Shown piece by piece: positions 1 through 8,297 of a stretch of DNA of 34,941 bases (positions are counted from its first letter, which is position 1; the number at the start of each line of letters is the position of its first letter). The DNA lies in assembly GCA_964409235.1 (NCBI GenBank), contig CAYPCN010000015.1, positions 1-34,941 on the forward strand, written 5' to 3'. Position numbers and translations under genes: made by a program. The stretch comes from CAINFV01 sp964409235. Lineage in GTDB: Bacteria > Chlamydiota > Chlamydiia > Chlamydiales > FEN-1388. The notes under the pieces were generated by a model. That model ran no database searches, was not told the origin of the DNA, and saw only the letters and a program-made list of their open reading frames with translations.

Positions 1-55
1 GATGGCCTGGGCGTAAGCCCTAGAAGCCTCTGCCTTTAGGCAGTGGAGTAGTCAC
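1..55 (+). mobile_element. Right end of an IS200/IS605-type (TnpB) element, partial
   Basis: The first bases look like the 3' end of a TnpB transposon. Reading from base 1, codons give a short tail beginning Asp-Gly-Leu and stopping at 37-39. TnpB proteins often end in a Gly-Asp-Gly-rich tail like this. At 27-46 there is a hairpin (CCTCTGCC, loop TTTA, GGCAGTGG, one mismatch), followed by GGAGTAGTCAC. This is the layout of the right-end hairpin of IS200/IS605 elements, where the TnpB guide RNA scaffold ends and the guide begins. The rest of the element would lie left of the window. It rests on a short stretch, so it is tentative. Confidence 0.45.
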
Positions 56-133
56 CCTTTAGGTGTTGTGCCTGCTCTTTGATTCTCCTCCATAGAACAG
101 GAGGTGCTGTGCCAACCTTTCTCTCTCGACCCT

Positions 134-640
134 TCACGACTCTTCTTTGCGTCGCTTTTGAAAGAAGAGCTGCAAAGGCCTCGCACACCATTCTGTCAGC
201 ACTCGCGGTGATATGGCCACCTGGTGCATAGGGTGGCGGAGAGCAAAAAGGTCGACCAAGCTTCCATTCGCTCCTAGGCGGAGGTCTGGAGCCCCCCACA
301 CCACTCGAGAAAGCCGCGCGAAGAAAGCGGCTCCGGCACACATGCAGCATGGTTCGAGCGTCGAATAGAGCGTACACCCTTCCAGGCGCCATCCCCCTAG
401 GCCTTGGGATGCAGCGCCAATGGCCAGCATTTCAGCATGGGCCGTAGCATCCTGTAAGAGCTCTACCTGATTACTTCCTCGGCCAATAATCTGCCCATCG
501 TAGACCACGATAGCGCCTACAGGGACCTCATTCAGGTCGAACGCTTGCCACGCTCCCTTCAGCGCTTCGGCCATAAAGCGCTCATCATCGTTTGTCAGCT
601 CGAGGCGAGAAGGAAGCTGATCCGAGTGTCGAAACTCCAC
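134..640 (-). CDS. tadA: tRNA-specific adenosine deaminase TadA
   Basis: 168-aa cytidine-deaminase-fold enzyme that converts wobble A34 of tRNA-Arg(ACG) to inosine in the cytoplasm. The zinc motif is complete: HAE at residues 68-70 (His ligand and catalytic Glu) and PCCMC at 97-101 with ligands Cys98 and Cys101. The length is typical. The start is GTG with AGGTGAG just upstream; an ATG a few bases earlier is out of frame. The gene begins 6 bases after the stop of the upstream coiled-coil gene, so the two are probably co-transcribed. In C. trachomatis tadA also sits beside rpsO-pnp-ftsH (recalled order). Identification is secure. Confidence 0.95.
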   Translation of the reverse strand: MEFRHSDQLPSRLELTNDDERFMAEALKGAWQAFDLNEVPVGAIVVYDGQIIGRGSNQVELLQDATAHAEMLAIGAASQGLGGWRLEGCTLYSTLEPCCMCAGAAFFARLSRVVWGAPDLRLGANGSLVDLFALRHPMHQVAISPRVLTEWCARPLQLFFQKRRKEES

Positions 641-646
641 GCCATC

Positions 647-1339
647 TCACCTTTGTGCTACAGGTGTGGCACGCAAGCATTTCGCAAGATCGCATTTGAG
701 CTGAGCAATCTCTTTCTGAAGTCGCTGTACTTCTTGTTGATGTTTCTTTGTCATTTCCGCAATTTTCTTCTCGTGGCGCTCTTTGAGACGGCCCATCTCC
801 GCACGCCACCGTTCTTCAGCTTCGGGCTCCTCTCCTTGCGGCATGCTTTGTTGCCGTTTTGATAAACATTCAAGCGCTTGGCGTTGCAGGTGTTCAAAAG
901 GTTCCTGTGGAAGAGCAACGTCATTAATGGTCACGAAGCAGAAGAGCTTTTCATACCCAAACTTTTCGGACGCCTCTTTGACAAGAGCATCAGACTGCTC
1001 TTTCGCCAGCTCGGTAATAGCGTCAAAGTCTGGGGATATTTTCTGTAGTGCCTCTTCGAAAAAGCGATACAACTCCATATTCCGAAAGAGCCACCGATTG
1101 GCAATAAACTCAGCCAGACGATCGTGCCCTGCTAGAATTTGTTGTAGATAGACGGCCCGCATCTCTTCCAGGCTGATGCGTTGAACGGGCCTTCCGCCAA
1201 AGTGCTGGCGCACAAAAAGGGGGTCTAAGCGCAAATGCTCGCTCTTACAGTCGCGCTTGACATCAGAGATAATATCAGAAAACCAAGGAGAGAGCAGAGA
1301 AAACCTTCCTGCCCATGTCTTTCGATCTGTCGTTTCCAC
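647..1339 (-). CDS. Hypothetical protein with C-terminal coiled coil
   Basis: 230 aa, GTG start with AGGTGG close upstream. I do not recognise a catalytic domain. Residues 1-150 look helical and globular, with no signal peptide or membrane segment. Residues about 165-220 are rich in Glu, Lys, Arg and Gln with heptad-like spacing, which suggests a coiled coil. It lies directly before tadA, with a 6-base gap, in a probable two-gene unit. The position corresponds to the conserved hypothetical CT845 next to tadA in C. trachomatis (from memory), so it may be the homologue. Function unknown. Confidence 0.75.
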   Translation of the reverse strand: METTDRKTWAGRFSLLSPWFSDIISDVKRDCKSEHLRLDPLFVRQHFGGRPVQRISLEEMRAVYLQQILAGHDRLAEFIANRWLFRNMELYRFFEEALQKISPDFDAITELAKEQSDALVKEASEKFGYEKLFCFVTINDVALPQEPFEHLQRQALECLSKRQQSMPQGEEPEAEERWRAEMGRLKERHEKKIAEMTKKHQQEVQRLQKEIAQLKCDLAKCLRATPVAQR

Positions 1340-1415
1340 GTGCCACCTGCTTTGTTATAGACCAGAGAATGATACAATACGCTGCTAGGCCATATCTCAA
1401 CAAGCAAGAGTGACG

Positions 1416-3476
1416 TCATGGAGCTGGCGTTGGACGTGTTTCGGCAAAAACAGGCTTAGCTCCCTCCGTCGTAACCCTCATCGCAGCAATCCCTGCTACA
1501 GTCTTCGTTAAAAATTCATGCGCTTGGTCTTGCGGGACAATCTGAGACAACGCAACGAGTGGTTCAAGACGAGAAGCTATGATCACTCGATTTCGTGCAA
1601 GAAGCGCTCGCCCTTGTACGGCATAAAGAGCCGCCTTGAGCCCATCCTCGGAACCGTCGCCAAGGGCCCACAGGTATTCGCCCATGGTTTTTGCCCCTCG
1701 ATCTATGCATTCTTTGCAACACAAGGAGATCACATCTTGCCCTTGCGATGCAATGCTTCTGAGCTGCCAATACCTCACGATGCCTAGGTGCACCAACTCT
1801 CGAAACGCCGCCTTTTGTTCCCATTGCCAGATGGCAAGTCGCTTCTTGTAGTCTGTACCCGATTCTCCCTCGGCCCGTTCCGGATGTTTTGTCTTTGATA
1901 CAATCTCAAATGCTCTATCAACGATCTGCTCATAGGCATGCCTTATCTTCACATCGTCACGGGAAATCGGGAAGAAATACCCTTCCCTGAGATCAAGCTG
2001 TTTCTTCATATCGTCCCTATACTGTTCACTGATAGCCACCTCCCCATGCGCCACCATTCCCTTTTCGACTTTCTCCTCTGTCCCTCCGTGAGCGCCATCG
2101 ATGTAAAATGGCGAATCTTGGGTCACGGTGATACCAGTAAAGGAAAGAGGATATCGAGTATTTAGCTCCATGATCGCCCTAGCCCTTCCCCCTTCAGACC
2201 TGCTCCCGAGGTTTTGGAGGCTAGCAAACGTCCAGTGCGTCTGTTGCGCATAGTCAGGTTCGAGAGCTAATTGTTCAGGCTTCATGAATTGCCGATTTTC
2301 AAGTGCCTGGAGAAAGGCCTCGGCTTCGGGAGAGACCTGATCCCCCACCGTCGGAGAAGGCGTATAGACTGCGGACAATGTAACAGGTCTGCCCTTGATT
2401 GTCGCTTTCTCCTCAAATAAAGCCCCGCTCGCATTTTCTGCCAATTTTGGATCGTACGAAGCGCCAGGGATGAAACTTTTCAAAGCCCCAAAGACCTGGC
2501 GCCAGTGCACCAGAGCGTATTCGGCGGTCTTATCGCTGACCATCAGTCGTGCTTTTCGTGCCGCAGTTCGCATCCTTCGTAGAACGGAGACAAATGAAAA
2601 TCCATTCTGGCGAGAGGCAGTCTGTACCATTGGCTCAACAACTTGTTGATGCGCAGTAAGCGGCTTTGGCAAGAGAAAGGAGGCCATGGCCAGACGATGC
2701 ACATAGGCGATAGCTGGATTTTTCTCGTCATGGCGTAAAAAGGCATAGGCCTCAGATTGTTGCGCCTTTCTCAACAGAAACAAGATCCTTGCGTTGGTTT
2801 TGGCTAACTTCTGAGGATCTTCCGTCGCACTCTCAATTGTGTTGGCTAGTTCTGTCACAATGGCGCACAATTCTCGATATTGCTTATTGCGAACATCGAT
2901 CTTAACCTCCAGATTCGCCATCGCCTTACTATACAGACCCACAACCTCGTACCGCTCATAAAGGTCTTTCCATTGCTGTTTGTCTACAATCTCTTCTACG
3001 CCTTTCTTATCGTGCGCCTGCGTACATAGAGCGCTTGCCATCTCTGTTGCTTGTTTCAAAGAGAGTTGCTTCCCTTTCAACCGCGCCTGCCGCATGATGT
3101 CCCTAGCAATCGCATCTATGCAGATGTTCTCAATAGTGCCCCCGATCGACGCGTTCAGCGCCTTACAGAGCTCTAACATATCCTGAGAATCTTTATTCAC
3201 CTTTTGATACGCTGATAGCACATCTTGGCGCTCGGCAGTTTTTGCTTTCTTCAGAGTCTGCCGCAAATCATCAGAAGAAGAGGGATTTGTTGGAACACTT
3301 TGTTCCCCCGATCTTGGCGCCAGTGACTTAGCCGAGGAAGTAAAGACTTTTCTCACTCTAGCAAACAGTGTTTGCAAGGTTGCCGCTACCCTATTTGCAG
3401 ATGCTGGCCATTTCTCTTGCAGCCCAACGGGGAAAGTCTGGCCTTCTGTTGGAGGAGGAATATCTCCGGTTGCCAT
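1416..3476 (-). CDS. Large hypothetical protein with a C-x5-R phosphatase-like motif
   Basis: 686 aa, ATG start, purine-rich AAGAGAAGAG upstream. There is no signal peptide or clear membrane segment. Residues 1-80 are rich in Ser, Pro and Thr, like the unstructured N-terminus of many secreted effectors. The middle (about 75-330) is mostly helical. The C-terminal third contains CKECIDR at residues 587-593 (bases 1698-1718), followed by Gly-Ala-Lys-Thr. C-x5-R followed by a small residue is the catalytic loop of Cys-based phosphatases; bacterial SopB/IpgD-type phosphoinositide phosphatases have CKSGKDRTG and Sac-type enzymes have a C-x2-C-x-D-R-like loop. Downstream is a basic helix, QGRALLARNRVI. 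An effector phosphatase is inference from this motif alone; the rest of the protein is unfamiliar to me. Confidence 0.8.
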   Translation of the reverse strand: MATGDIPPPTEGQTFPVGLQEKWPASANRVAATLQTLFARVRKVFTSSAKSLAPRSGEQSVPTNPSSSDDLRQTLKKAKTAERQDVLSAYQKVNKDSQDMLELCKALNASIGGTIENICIDAIARDIMRQARLKGKQLSLKQATEMASALCTQAHDKKGVEEIVDKQQWKDLYERYEVVGLYSKAMANLEVKIDVRNKQYRELCAIVTELANTIESATEDPQKLAKTNARILFLLRKAQQSEAYAFLRHDEKNPAIAYVHRLAMASFLLPKPLTAHQQVVEPMVQTASRQNGFSFVSVLRRMRTAARKARLMVSDKTAEYALVHWRQVFGALKSFIPGASYDPKLAENASGALFEEKATIKGRPVTLSAVYTPSPTVGDQVSPEAEAFLQALENRQFMKPEQLALEPDYAQQTHWTFASLQNLGSRSEGGRARAIMELNTRYPLSFTGITVTQDSPFYIDGAHGGTEEKVEKGMVAHGEVAISEQYRDDMKKQLDLREGYFFPISRDDVKIRHAYEQIVDRAFEIVSKTKHPERAEGESGTDYKKRLAIWQWEQKAAFRELVHLGIVRYWQLRSIASQGQDVISLCCKECIDRGAKTMGEYLWALGDGSEDGLKAALYAVQGRALLARNRVIIASRLEPLVALSQIVPQDQAHEFLTKTVAGIAAMRVTTEGAKPVFAETRPTPAP

Positions 3477-3727
3477 AGGCTCTTCTCTTGGTTACGCAGT
3501 AGGCCCAGGAATTTCAGCCGAGGAAGAAACGAGGGAAAACCTCGAGAGCGAAAAAGGGTGGCAAAGCAGCGCGACAAAGAGATCGAGCCGGAGTCCGTTT
3601 TCTCGCTTGATGGCAAAATTTCCGGGAACCACTGTTGGTTAAAGTATTCACCGCATTTTTCCTTGACTATGGGATTTCCACCATCAATTTTCAACTATAA
3701 CTCGTGTTCTGCTCGCCATCCGCCCGA
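3477..3727. other. Non-coding stretch between the C-x5-R gene and repeat copy 1
   Basis: About 250 bases with no convincing gene. Open frames exist on both strands but have no ribosome binding site, no recognisable sequence, and overlap either the start of the minus-strand gene or the structured repeat. The promoter of the 686-aa gene should lie here; I could not pick a clear -35/-10 pair. Confidence 0.5.
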
Positions 3728-3892
3728 GCCATTTGTGATGTGGCTTTTTAGGGGAGAAGCGGCAAGATTTTTGGATCGAGCTCACTCAAAGCCGGCGAAG
3801 CCCATATGCACTGACATATGGGTGAGGAGGGTTGGGGTAGATTCGGCCAAAAGATCCTTCTCTATCCTCCAAAGAGCCCAGCGCAAATAGCC
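3728..3892. repeat. Structured hairpin repeat, copy 1
   Basis: A 165-base element. The closing arms pair as GCC-ATTTGTG near 3728-3737 with CGCAAAT-AGCC near 3882-3892 (one G-U). Inside, AGATTTTTGG (3766-3774) faces CCAAAAGATC (3847-3856), leaving GA opposite GA, a tandem mismatch. The apical part has its own hairpin: CCCATATG (3801-3808), loop CACTGA, CATATGGG, flanked by CTCAC/GTGAG. The right arm ends ATCCTCCAAAG. Two further copies at 19124-19224 and 26370-26535 share the AGATTTT/AAAAGATC core and the CTCC(A/T)AAG end. There is no T-run after it, so it is not a simple terminator. It sits just upstream of the rpsO promoter. Confidence 0.7.
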
Positions 3893-3908
3893 CCGCTAAT
3901 ACAAGGGA

Positions 3909-3938
3909 TTGAAAAATATGTCTCCGGAACTGTATAAT
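3909..3938 (+). promoter_or_regulatory. Probable sigma-70-type promoter of rpsO
   Basis: TTGAAA at 3909-3914 and a consensus TATAAT at 3933-3938 are separated by 18 bases. Transcription would start near 3945, giving a leader of about 68 bases before rpsO. ACGGAG at 3997-4002 is the ribosome binding site. Confidence 0.7.
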
Positions 3939-4012
3939 GGTGTTCAGGTTTTTCCCTTTGAAGCGGGATTGTTAAACCTTCTCAATAACGCATCGTACGG
4001 AGATTTTTCTCA

Positions 4013-4282
4013 ATGTCTCTCGACAAGGGCACAAAAGAAGAAATCACAAAGAAGTTCCAACTCCACGAGAAAGACACGGGATCAGCGGACGTACAGATCG
4101 CCATCTTGACAGAACGAATTGCTGAGCTGACCGATCATTTGAAACGAACCCCCAAAGATTCTAATTCGCGCCTTGCTCTACTCAAGCTCGTTGGCCAACG
4201 GCGACGTCTCCTAGATTACCTTAACTCAACAGATACAAAGCGATATCAGGCCCTCATTGCTAAGCTTAACTTACGACGATAA
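4013..4282 (+). CDS. rpsO: 30S ribosomal protein S15
   Basis: 89 aa, exactly the family length. S15 binds 16S rRNA in the platform of the small subunit. It shows the family hallmarks: the N-terminal helix with GTKEEITKKFQ, the TGSADVQIA motif at about residues 22-30, and the C-terminal LVGQRRRLLDYL at about 60-71. It has a strong promoter and is followed 168 bases later by pnp, the usual bacterial pairing. A hairpin and T-run between them could end part of the transcripts. In E. coli S15 represses its own translation through its leader; whether that holds here cannot be seen. Confidence 0.98.
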   Translation: MSLDKGTKEEITKKFQLHEKDTGSADVQIAILTERIAELTDHLKRTPKDSNSRLALLKLVGQRRRLLDYLNSTDTKRYQALIAKLNLRR

Positions 4283-4318
4283 CGTCACAATTTTTTGTTC
4301 CACTCGTCCCTGTTGTGT

Positions 4319-4351
4319 CTCGCACAATGCGGCGGCGAGTTCTTTTTTTTT
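4319..4351 (+). terminator. Possible intrinsic terminator after rpsO
   Basis: CTCGC (4319-4323) and GCGAG (4335-4339) can pair around an 11-base loop and are followed by TTC and eight or nine T residues. It lies between rpsO and pnp, so it would attenuate rather than fully separate them. Confidence 0.45.
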
Positions 4352-4379
4352 GACAACGTGCCGTTGTCATACGGATTAT
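4350..4379 (+). promoter_or_regulatory. Possible pnp promoter overlapping a perfect inverted repeat
   Basis: TTGACA at 4350-4355 is followed after 18 bases by GATTAT at 4374-4379. The -35 overlaps a perfect 8-bp inverted repeat, TGACAACG (4351-4358) and CGTTGTCA (4362-4369). This could be an operator, or an RNA hairpin in the rpsO-pnp transcript. The -10 is weak, so the call is tentative. Confidence 0.35.
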
Positions 4380-4450
4380 TCTGTGAGTAATCTTCTCTGC
4401 TTCCATTTCAATCCACACAATGCCCAATCTTGCATCGGAGTGCATACAGC

Positions 4451-6580
4451 ATGAATTCTATCACCACTTCTGTCTCTATCGCCGGAAAAACGTTATCCTT
4501 TGAATCCGGCAAAATTGCCCGCCAAGCCAATGGGGCTGTTCTTGTGCGCTGTGGAGAGACGATGGTCCTCGCTACCGCCTGTTCTACCCCAAACCCACTC
4601 CCCGATGTCGACTTTCTCCCTCTGCGCGTCGACTACCAGGAAAAATTTTCGTCCGTCGGAAAAACACCCTCCGGATTTATCAAGCGCGAAGGGCGCCCTG
4701 CCGAGAGAGAAACGCTAACCTCGCGCCTCATCGACCGTCCAATACGACCGATGATCAAGGAAGGCTACTACCACGACATCCAACTTCTCTCGTACGTTCT
4801 CTCGTATGACGCTGTCCACTCCCCTGACGTTCTTGCCATCTGCGCAGCCTCAGCTGCCCTATGCCTTTCTGACATCCCGCTCATCAAACCAATTGGCGCT
4901 GTACGCGTAGGGCTCATTCAGAACACCTTTGTCGTCAACCCAACAGTAGAAGAACAAAAGGTATCTACGCTCGATCTCGTGCTGGCAGGAACCGAAGATG
5001 CTGTGCTGATGATTGAAGGGTCGTGCCAGTTCCTGACAGAAGAGCAGGTCCTTGAAGCGATTGCGATCGGCCACGAAAGCGTGAAGAAAATCTGTCACTG
5101 CCTTCATGAATGGCAACAGGCGCATGGGAAAGCAAAACGCCTCGATACACTGCACGTCATCGACCCCACTCTGATCTCCCTCGTGGAAGAAAAAGCAACG
5201 CCCATGCTGCAAAAAGCAGCGACGATTCACAACAAAAAAGCTCGGGAACAAGAGATGGCAGCCGGCTCCAAGGCCATCCTCGATGAGCTCACAGATGAAA
5301 CGAAAACACCGCACTTTGAAAAACGAGACGTCAAAACAGCATTAGAAAATGTCTCGTCGGCCTTCATGCGAAAGCACATCTTCGACACTGGCATTCGGTG
5401 GGATGGGCGCAAAAACACGGATATCCGCCCTATTTATATCGAACAGGGTCTCCTCCCTCGCACCCACGGCTCTGCGCTCTTCACGCGCGGAGAAACCCAG
5501 TCTCTCGCCATTTGTGTCCTTGGCGGCGCGCATATGGCACAGCGCTTCGAAGACCTGCATGGCGAAGGCGAGCAGCGCTTTTACATGCAATATTTCTTCC
5601 CTCCCTTCTCAGTCGGCGAAGTAGGCCGCATTGGTTCTCCAGGACGCCGCGAGATAGGTCACGGCAAGCTCGCTGAACGCGCCTTATTAGCCACGCTTCC
5701 TTCCAAAGAGGTTTTTCCATACATCATCCGCCTAGAATCGAATATCACCGAGTCCAATGGCTCGTCTTCAATGGCGTCAGTATGTGGAGGGTGCCTCGCC
5801 CTCATGGAAGCAGGGGTTCCCATCCAACGCCCTGTTGCTGGAATCGCCATGGGCCTTCTCCTCGAACACGACCGCTGCATCATTCTTTCCGATATCCTCG
5901 GCGTCGAAGATGCCTTGGGAGATATGGACTTCAAAGTCACCGGCGATCATCTCGGCATCACGGCCTTCCAAATGGACATCAAGGTCGAAGGGATTACCAT
6001 TGACATTATGAGCCGTGCTCTCGGCCAAGCGAAAGAGGGGAGAATTCACATTCTCAGCAAGATGCTCGAAGTATGCCCCACATCTAAGCCAATGTCAGCG
6101 TACGCCCCTCGCATCGAGACCATGCGCATCAAACCAAGTAAGATTGGCCTTGTCATCGGCCCTGGAGGAAAGCAAATCCGCGCTATTATCGAAGAGACAG
6201 GCGTCGACATCGACATCAATGACGATGGCACGGTCAGCCTTGCTAGCTCATCAGCCGAAGGTCTTGAGCGAGCAAAAGCCATCATCCATGGGTTAACAGC
6301 CGAAGCAGAGATCGGTAAAGTATATTCAGGAAAGATCACCTCCATTGTTCCCTTTGGATTTTTCGTAGAAATCCTCCCAGGAAAAGAAGGCTTGTGCCAT
6401 ATCTCTGAGCTGGATGTCCATCGCATTGAAGACATCAATGACTACGTCAAAGAGCGGCAGATCAAAATTGGAGATGAGATTCAGGTGCTCGTTACCGATA
6501 TCAACGACCGTGGGCAGCTGAAGCTCTCACGCAAGTCGCTGTTGCGCCAAGCCAGACCGCATGTCCATGCTTCGGTGTAA
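4451..6580 (+). CDS. pnp: Polyribonucleotide nucleotidyltransferase (PNPase)
   Basis: 709 aa from the ATG at 4451, chosen because the usual N-terminus (short polar start, then the first RNase PH fold) begins there and GGAG lies upstream; an in-frame ATG at 4430 would add seven residues. PNPase degrades RNA 3' to 5' with phosphate and is the core of bacterial RNA decay. Domains in order: RNase PH 1 (about 1-215), helical linker (about 215-300), RNase PH 2 (about 300-540) with the phosphate-binding SNGSSSMASVCGG and the acidic LGVEDALGDMDFKVTG, a KH domain with GPGGKQ at 570-575, and an S1 domain from about 620. All parts are intact. It ends 12 bases from the convergent ABC-F gene, with no obvious terminator between them. 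Confidence 0.98.
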   Translation: MNSITTSVSIAGKTLSFESGKIARQANGAVLVRCGETMVLATACSTPNPLPDVDFLPLRVDYQEKFSSVGKTPSGFIKREGRPAERETLTSRLIDRPIRPMIKEGYYHDIQLLSYVLSYDAVHSPDVLAICAASAALCLSDIPLIKPIGAVRVGLIQNTFVVNPTVEEQKVSTLDLVLAGTEDAVLMIEGSCQFLTEEQVLEAIAIGHESVKKICHCLHEWQQAHGKAKRLDTLHVIDPTLISLVEEKATPMLQKAATIHNKKAREQEMAAGSKAILDELTDETKTPHFEKRDVKTALENVSSAFMRKHIFDTGIRWDGRKNTDIRPIYIEQGLLPRTHGSALFTRGETQSLAICVLGGAHMAQRFEDLHGEGEQRFYMQYFFPPFSVGEVGRIGSPGRREIGHGKLAERALLATLPSKEVFPYIIRLESNITESNGSSSMASVCGGCLALMEAGVPIQRPVAGIAMGLLLEHDRCIILSDILGVEDALGDMDFKVTGDHLGITAFQMDIKVEGITIDIMSRALGQAKEGRIHILSKMLEVCPTSKPMSAYAPRIETMRIKPSKIGLVIGPGGKQIRAIIEETGVDIDINDDGTVSLASSSAEGLERAKAIIHGLTAEAEIGKVYSGKITSIVPFGFFVEILPGKEGLCHISELDVHRIEDINDYVKERQIKIGDEIQVLVTDINDRGQLKLSRKSLLRQARPHVHASV

Positions 6581-6592
6581 GGTATGCCCCCG

Positions 6593-8227
6593 TCACGTGC
6601 GCAGAGAGCCGTTTTCTAACTTCCACACCCGTGTCGCTACTCGCTCGGTAAATCGCCGATCGTGAGAAATAGCACAGAGAGCTCCCTTAAACGTTTGCAA
6701 CGCTGCTTCTAACGTCTCGAGAACGGTGAGATCGAGGTGATTTGTCGGTTCGTCCAACAAAAGCACATTACACTTGGAGAGCATGAGATGCAGCAGTGCA
6801 AGCCTCTTTTTCTGACCGAGGCTCAAGTCTCCTATGTGCTTCTGGAATAGGCCTTCGTCAGCAAGTCCGGTCTTATGCAGCTCTTCCCGAACGCTAGGTT
6901 CCGACATCCGAAAGCTGCTCATCAACTCTTCGCCGACTCGTTGCTCCGGCGGCAGCAGCGCGAGCTGCTGGTCAAGATAGCCAATGTTTGCCGACGGCGC
7001 AATCACCACACGCCCACCATCTGGCGAGATGTTTCCCACGAGGATCTCAAACAACGTGCTCTTCCCACACCCATTGACACCTTGGAGAACAATGCGGTCG
7101 CCGAACAGCAGCTCAAAAGAGAGGTTCTCAAAGAGGGAGCAGCCGCCATAGCCTTTGCTCAGACACACAGCCGCAATACCCACTTTTGACGTCAGCTCGA
7201 CAGGATCGAAAAAAATTCCCTTGTATCCTTTGGGAATAGGATGGACCCTCTTTTCAGCCTCAAGCTCCTCAAGTCGAGCTTTCGCTTGTCGCAGGCAACG
7301 GCTTTTGCTCTGCGCATACTTCTCCCCTCGTCGATCGTAGGCCATTGTATTTCGATCTTTTGGAGGAGGAGGCCGGCGTTCAGAAAAAGACGCCGCACGT
7401 ATGCGCCTGTAGAGCGATTTTTGCTCTTCTCTCCACGCCTCATAGTCCTGCAGCATGCTTTCCTGCTGGCGTTGCTTTTCTTGCAGGAATGCATCGTAAT
7501 TGCCAGTATACAGAGAAAGCTGATGGGTGCGAGGAGAAAGCTCAGCAAGTGTCGTGCACACTCTATTGAGAAACGTGCGATCATGGGAAATCATGAACAC
7601 AGCTCCTGGATAGTCGCTCAAGTACCGCTCAAGCCATTCTACCGCTGCAAGATCGAGGTGGTTTGTCGGCTCGTCAAGCACGAGCACATCTGGTGCTTCG
7701 AGCAAAAGCTTTGCAAAAGTGGCGCGTACTCGTTGACCACCACTGAGCTGTCCAACCGGTATAGACCGATCAACGCCCGCTAGGCCAAGACCCGCCAAGA
7801 CAATCTCAGCTCGCGAGACAGCATCATACCCACCAGCCCGTTCGAACTCTTCGTGACACGAGTCCCACTCCTTCAACAGGGCACGATGATCGCAAGCACT
7901 AGCAAGTTCTGCCTCTAGTATTTTCATACGGGACGCCAGATGCTGGCAGCGCCCAAAGAGGAACGCGTCAAGCGAGGCTTCCGAGCCCTCGAGCTCTACC
8001 TCTTGAGGGAGATATCCTAGGCGAAGGCCTTCTCGGCGCTCTATGACCCCGTTGTCAGGCGGTTCAACACCGGCAATGAGTCGAGCAAGGGTCGATTTCC
8101 CCACGCCATTTTCCCCAATAATGGTTATCCGATCTGTGTGACTGATGGTCAATGACACGCGGTCAAGAACGTCTTTCGGTCCATAGGACTTGCATACGTT
8201 GATTACGTTCACGTATTGGTACGACAT
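6593..8227 (-). CDS. ABC-F family ATPase, possibly of the ribosome-protection type
   Basis: 544 aa from the ATG at 8227, which has GGAGGGG six bases upstream; an ATG 15 bases earlier would use the binding site itself as coding sequence. There are two ABC domains and no membrane segments: Walker A GENGVGKST (38-46), signature LSGGQ (161-165), Walker A GVNGCGKST (383-391), signature LSLGQ (468-472), each followed by LDEPTNHLDL. ABC-F proteins act on the ribosome. The linker (about 240-335) is charged and contains KDRNTMAYDRRGEK, which reminds me of the linker in antibiotic-resistance ABC-F proteins such as the TlrC type. That subtype is inference. It converges on pnp and is divergent from the secreted SpeD-like gene. 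Confidence 0.93.
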   Translation of the reverse strand: MSYQYVNVINVCKSYGPKDVLDRVSLTISHTDRITIIGENGVGKSTLARLIAGVEPPDNGVIERREGLRLGYLPQEVELEGSEASLDAFLFGRCQHLASRMKILEAELASACDHRALLKEWDSCHEEFERAGGYDAVSRAEIVLAGLGLAGVDRSIPVGQLSGGQRVRATFAKLLLEAPDVLVLDEPTNHLDLAAVEWLERYLSDYPGAVFMISHDRTFLNRVCTTLAELSPRTHQLSLYTGNYDAFLQEKQRQQESMLQDYEAWREEQKSLYRRIRAASFSERRPPPPKDRNTMAYDRRGEKYAQSKSRCLRQAKARLEELEAEKRVHPIPKGYKGIFFDPVELTSKVGIAAVCLSKGYGGCSLFENLSFELLFGDRIVLQGVNGCGKSTLFEILVGNISPDGGRVVIAPSANIGYLDQQLALLPPEQRVGEELMSSFRMSEPSVREELHKTGLADEGLFQKHIGDLSLGQKKRLALLHLMLSKCNVLLLDEPTNHLDLTVLETLEAALQTFKGALCAISHDRRFTERVATRVWKLENGSLRT

Positions 8228-8256
8228 AGAGGTCCCCTCCATTGATGCGGTAGCTC

Positions 8257-8297
8257 ACAAAGAGCAGAAGCAGTTCGCAGCTCTTCTTGTTTTTTTT
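8257..8297 (+). terminator. Plus-strand terminator-like hairpin behind the ABC-F start
   Basis: ACAAAGAGC (8257-8265) pairs with GCTCTTCTTGT (8280-8290), nine pairs with a two-base bulge, and is followed directly by eight T residues (8290-8297). On the plus strand it would stop pnp read-through running antisense across the ABC-F gene. On the minus strand the same hairpin lies in the ABC-F leader, about 20 bases before its ribosome binding site. Confidence 0.4.

Noticed and set aside
3372..3890. A 172-codon open frame on the plus strand before rpsO
   Set aside because: It starts inside the minus-strand 686-aa gene, has no ribosome binding site and runs through the structured repeat; the sequence is not protein-like.
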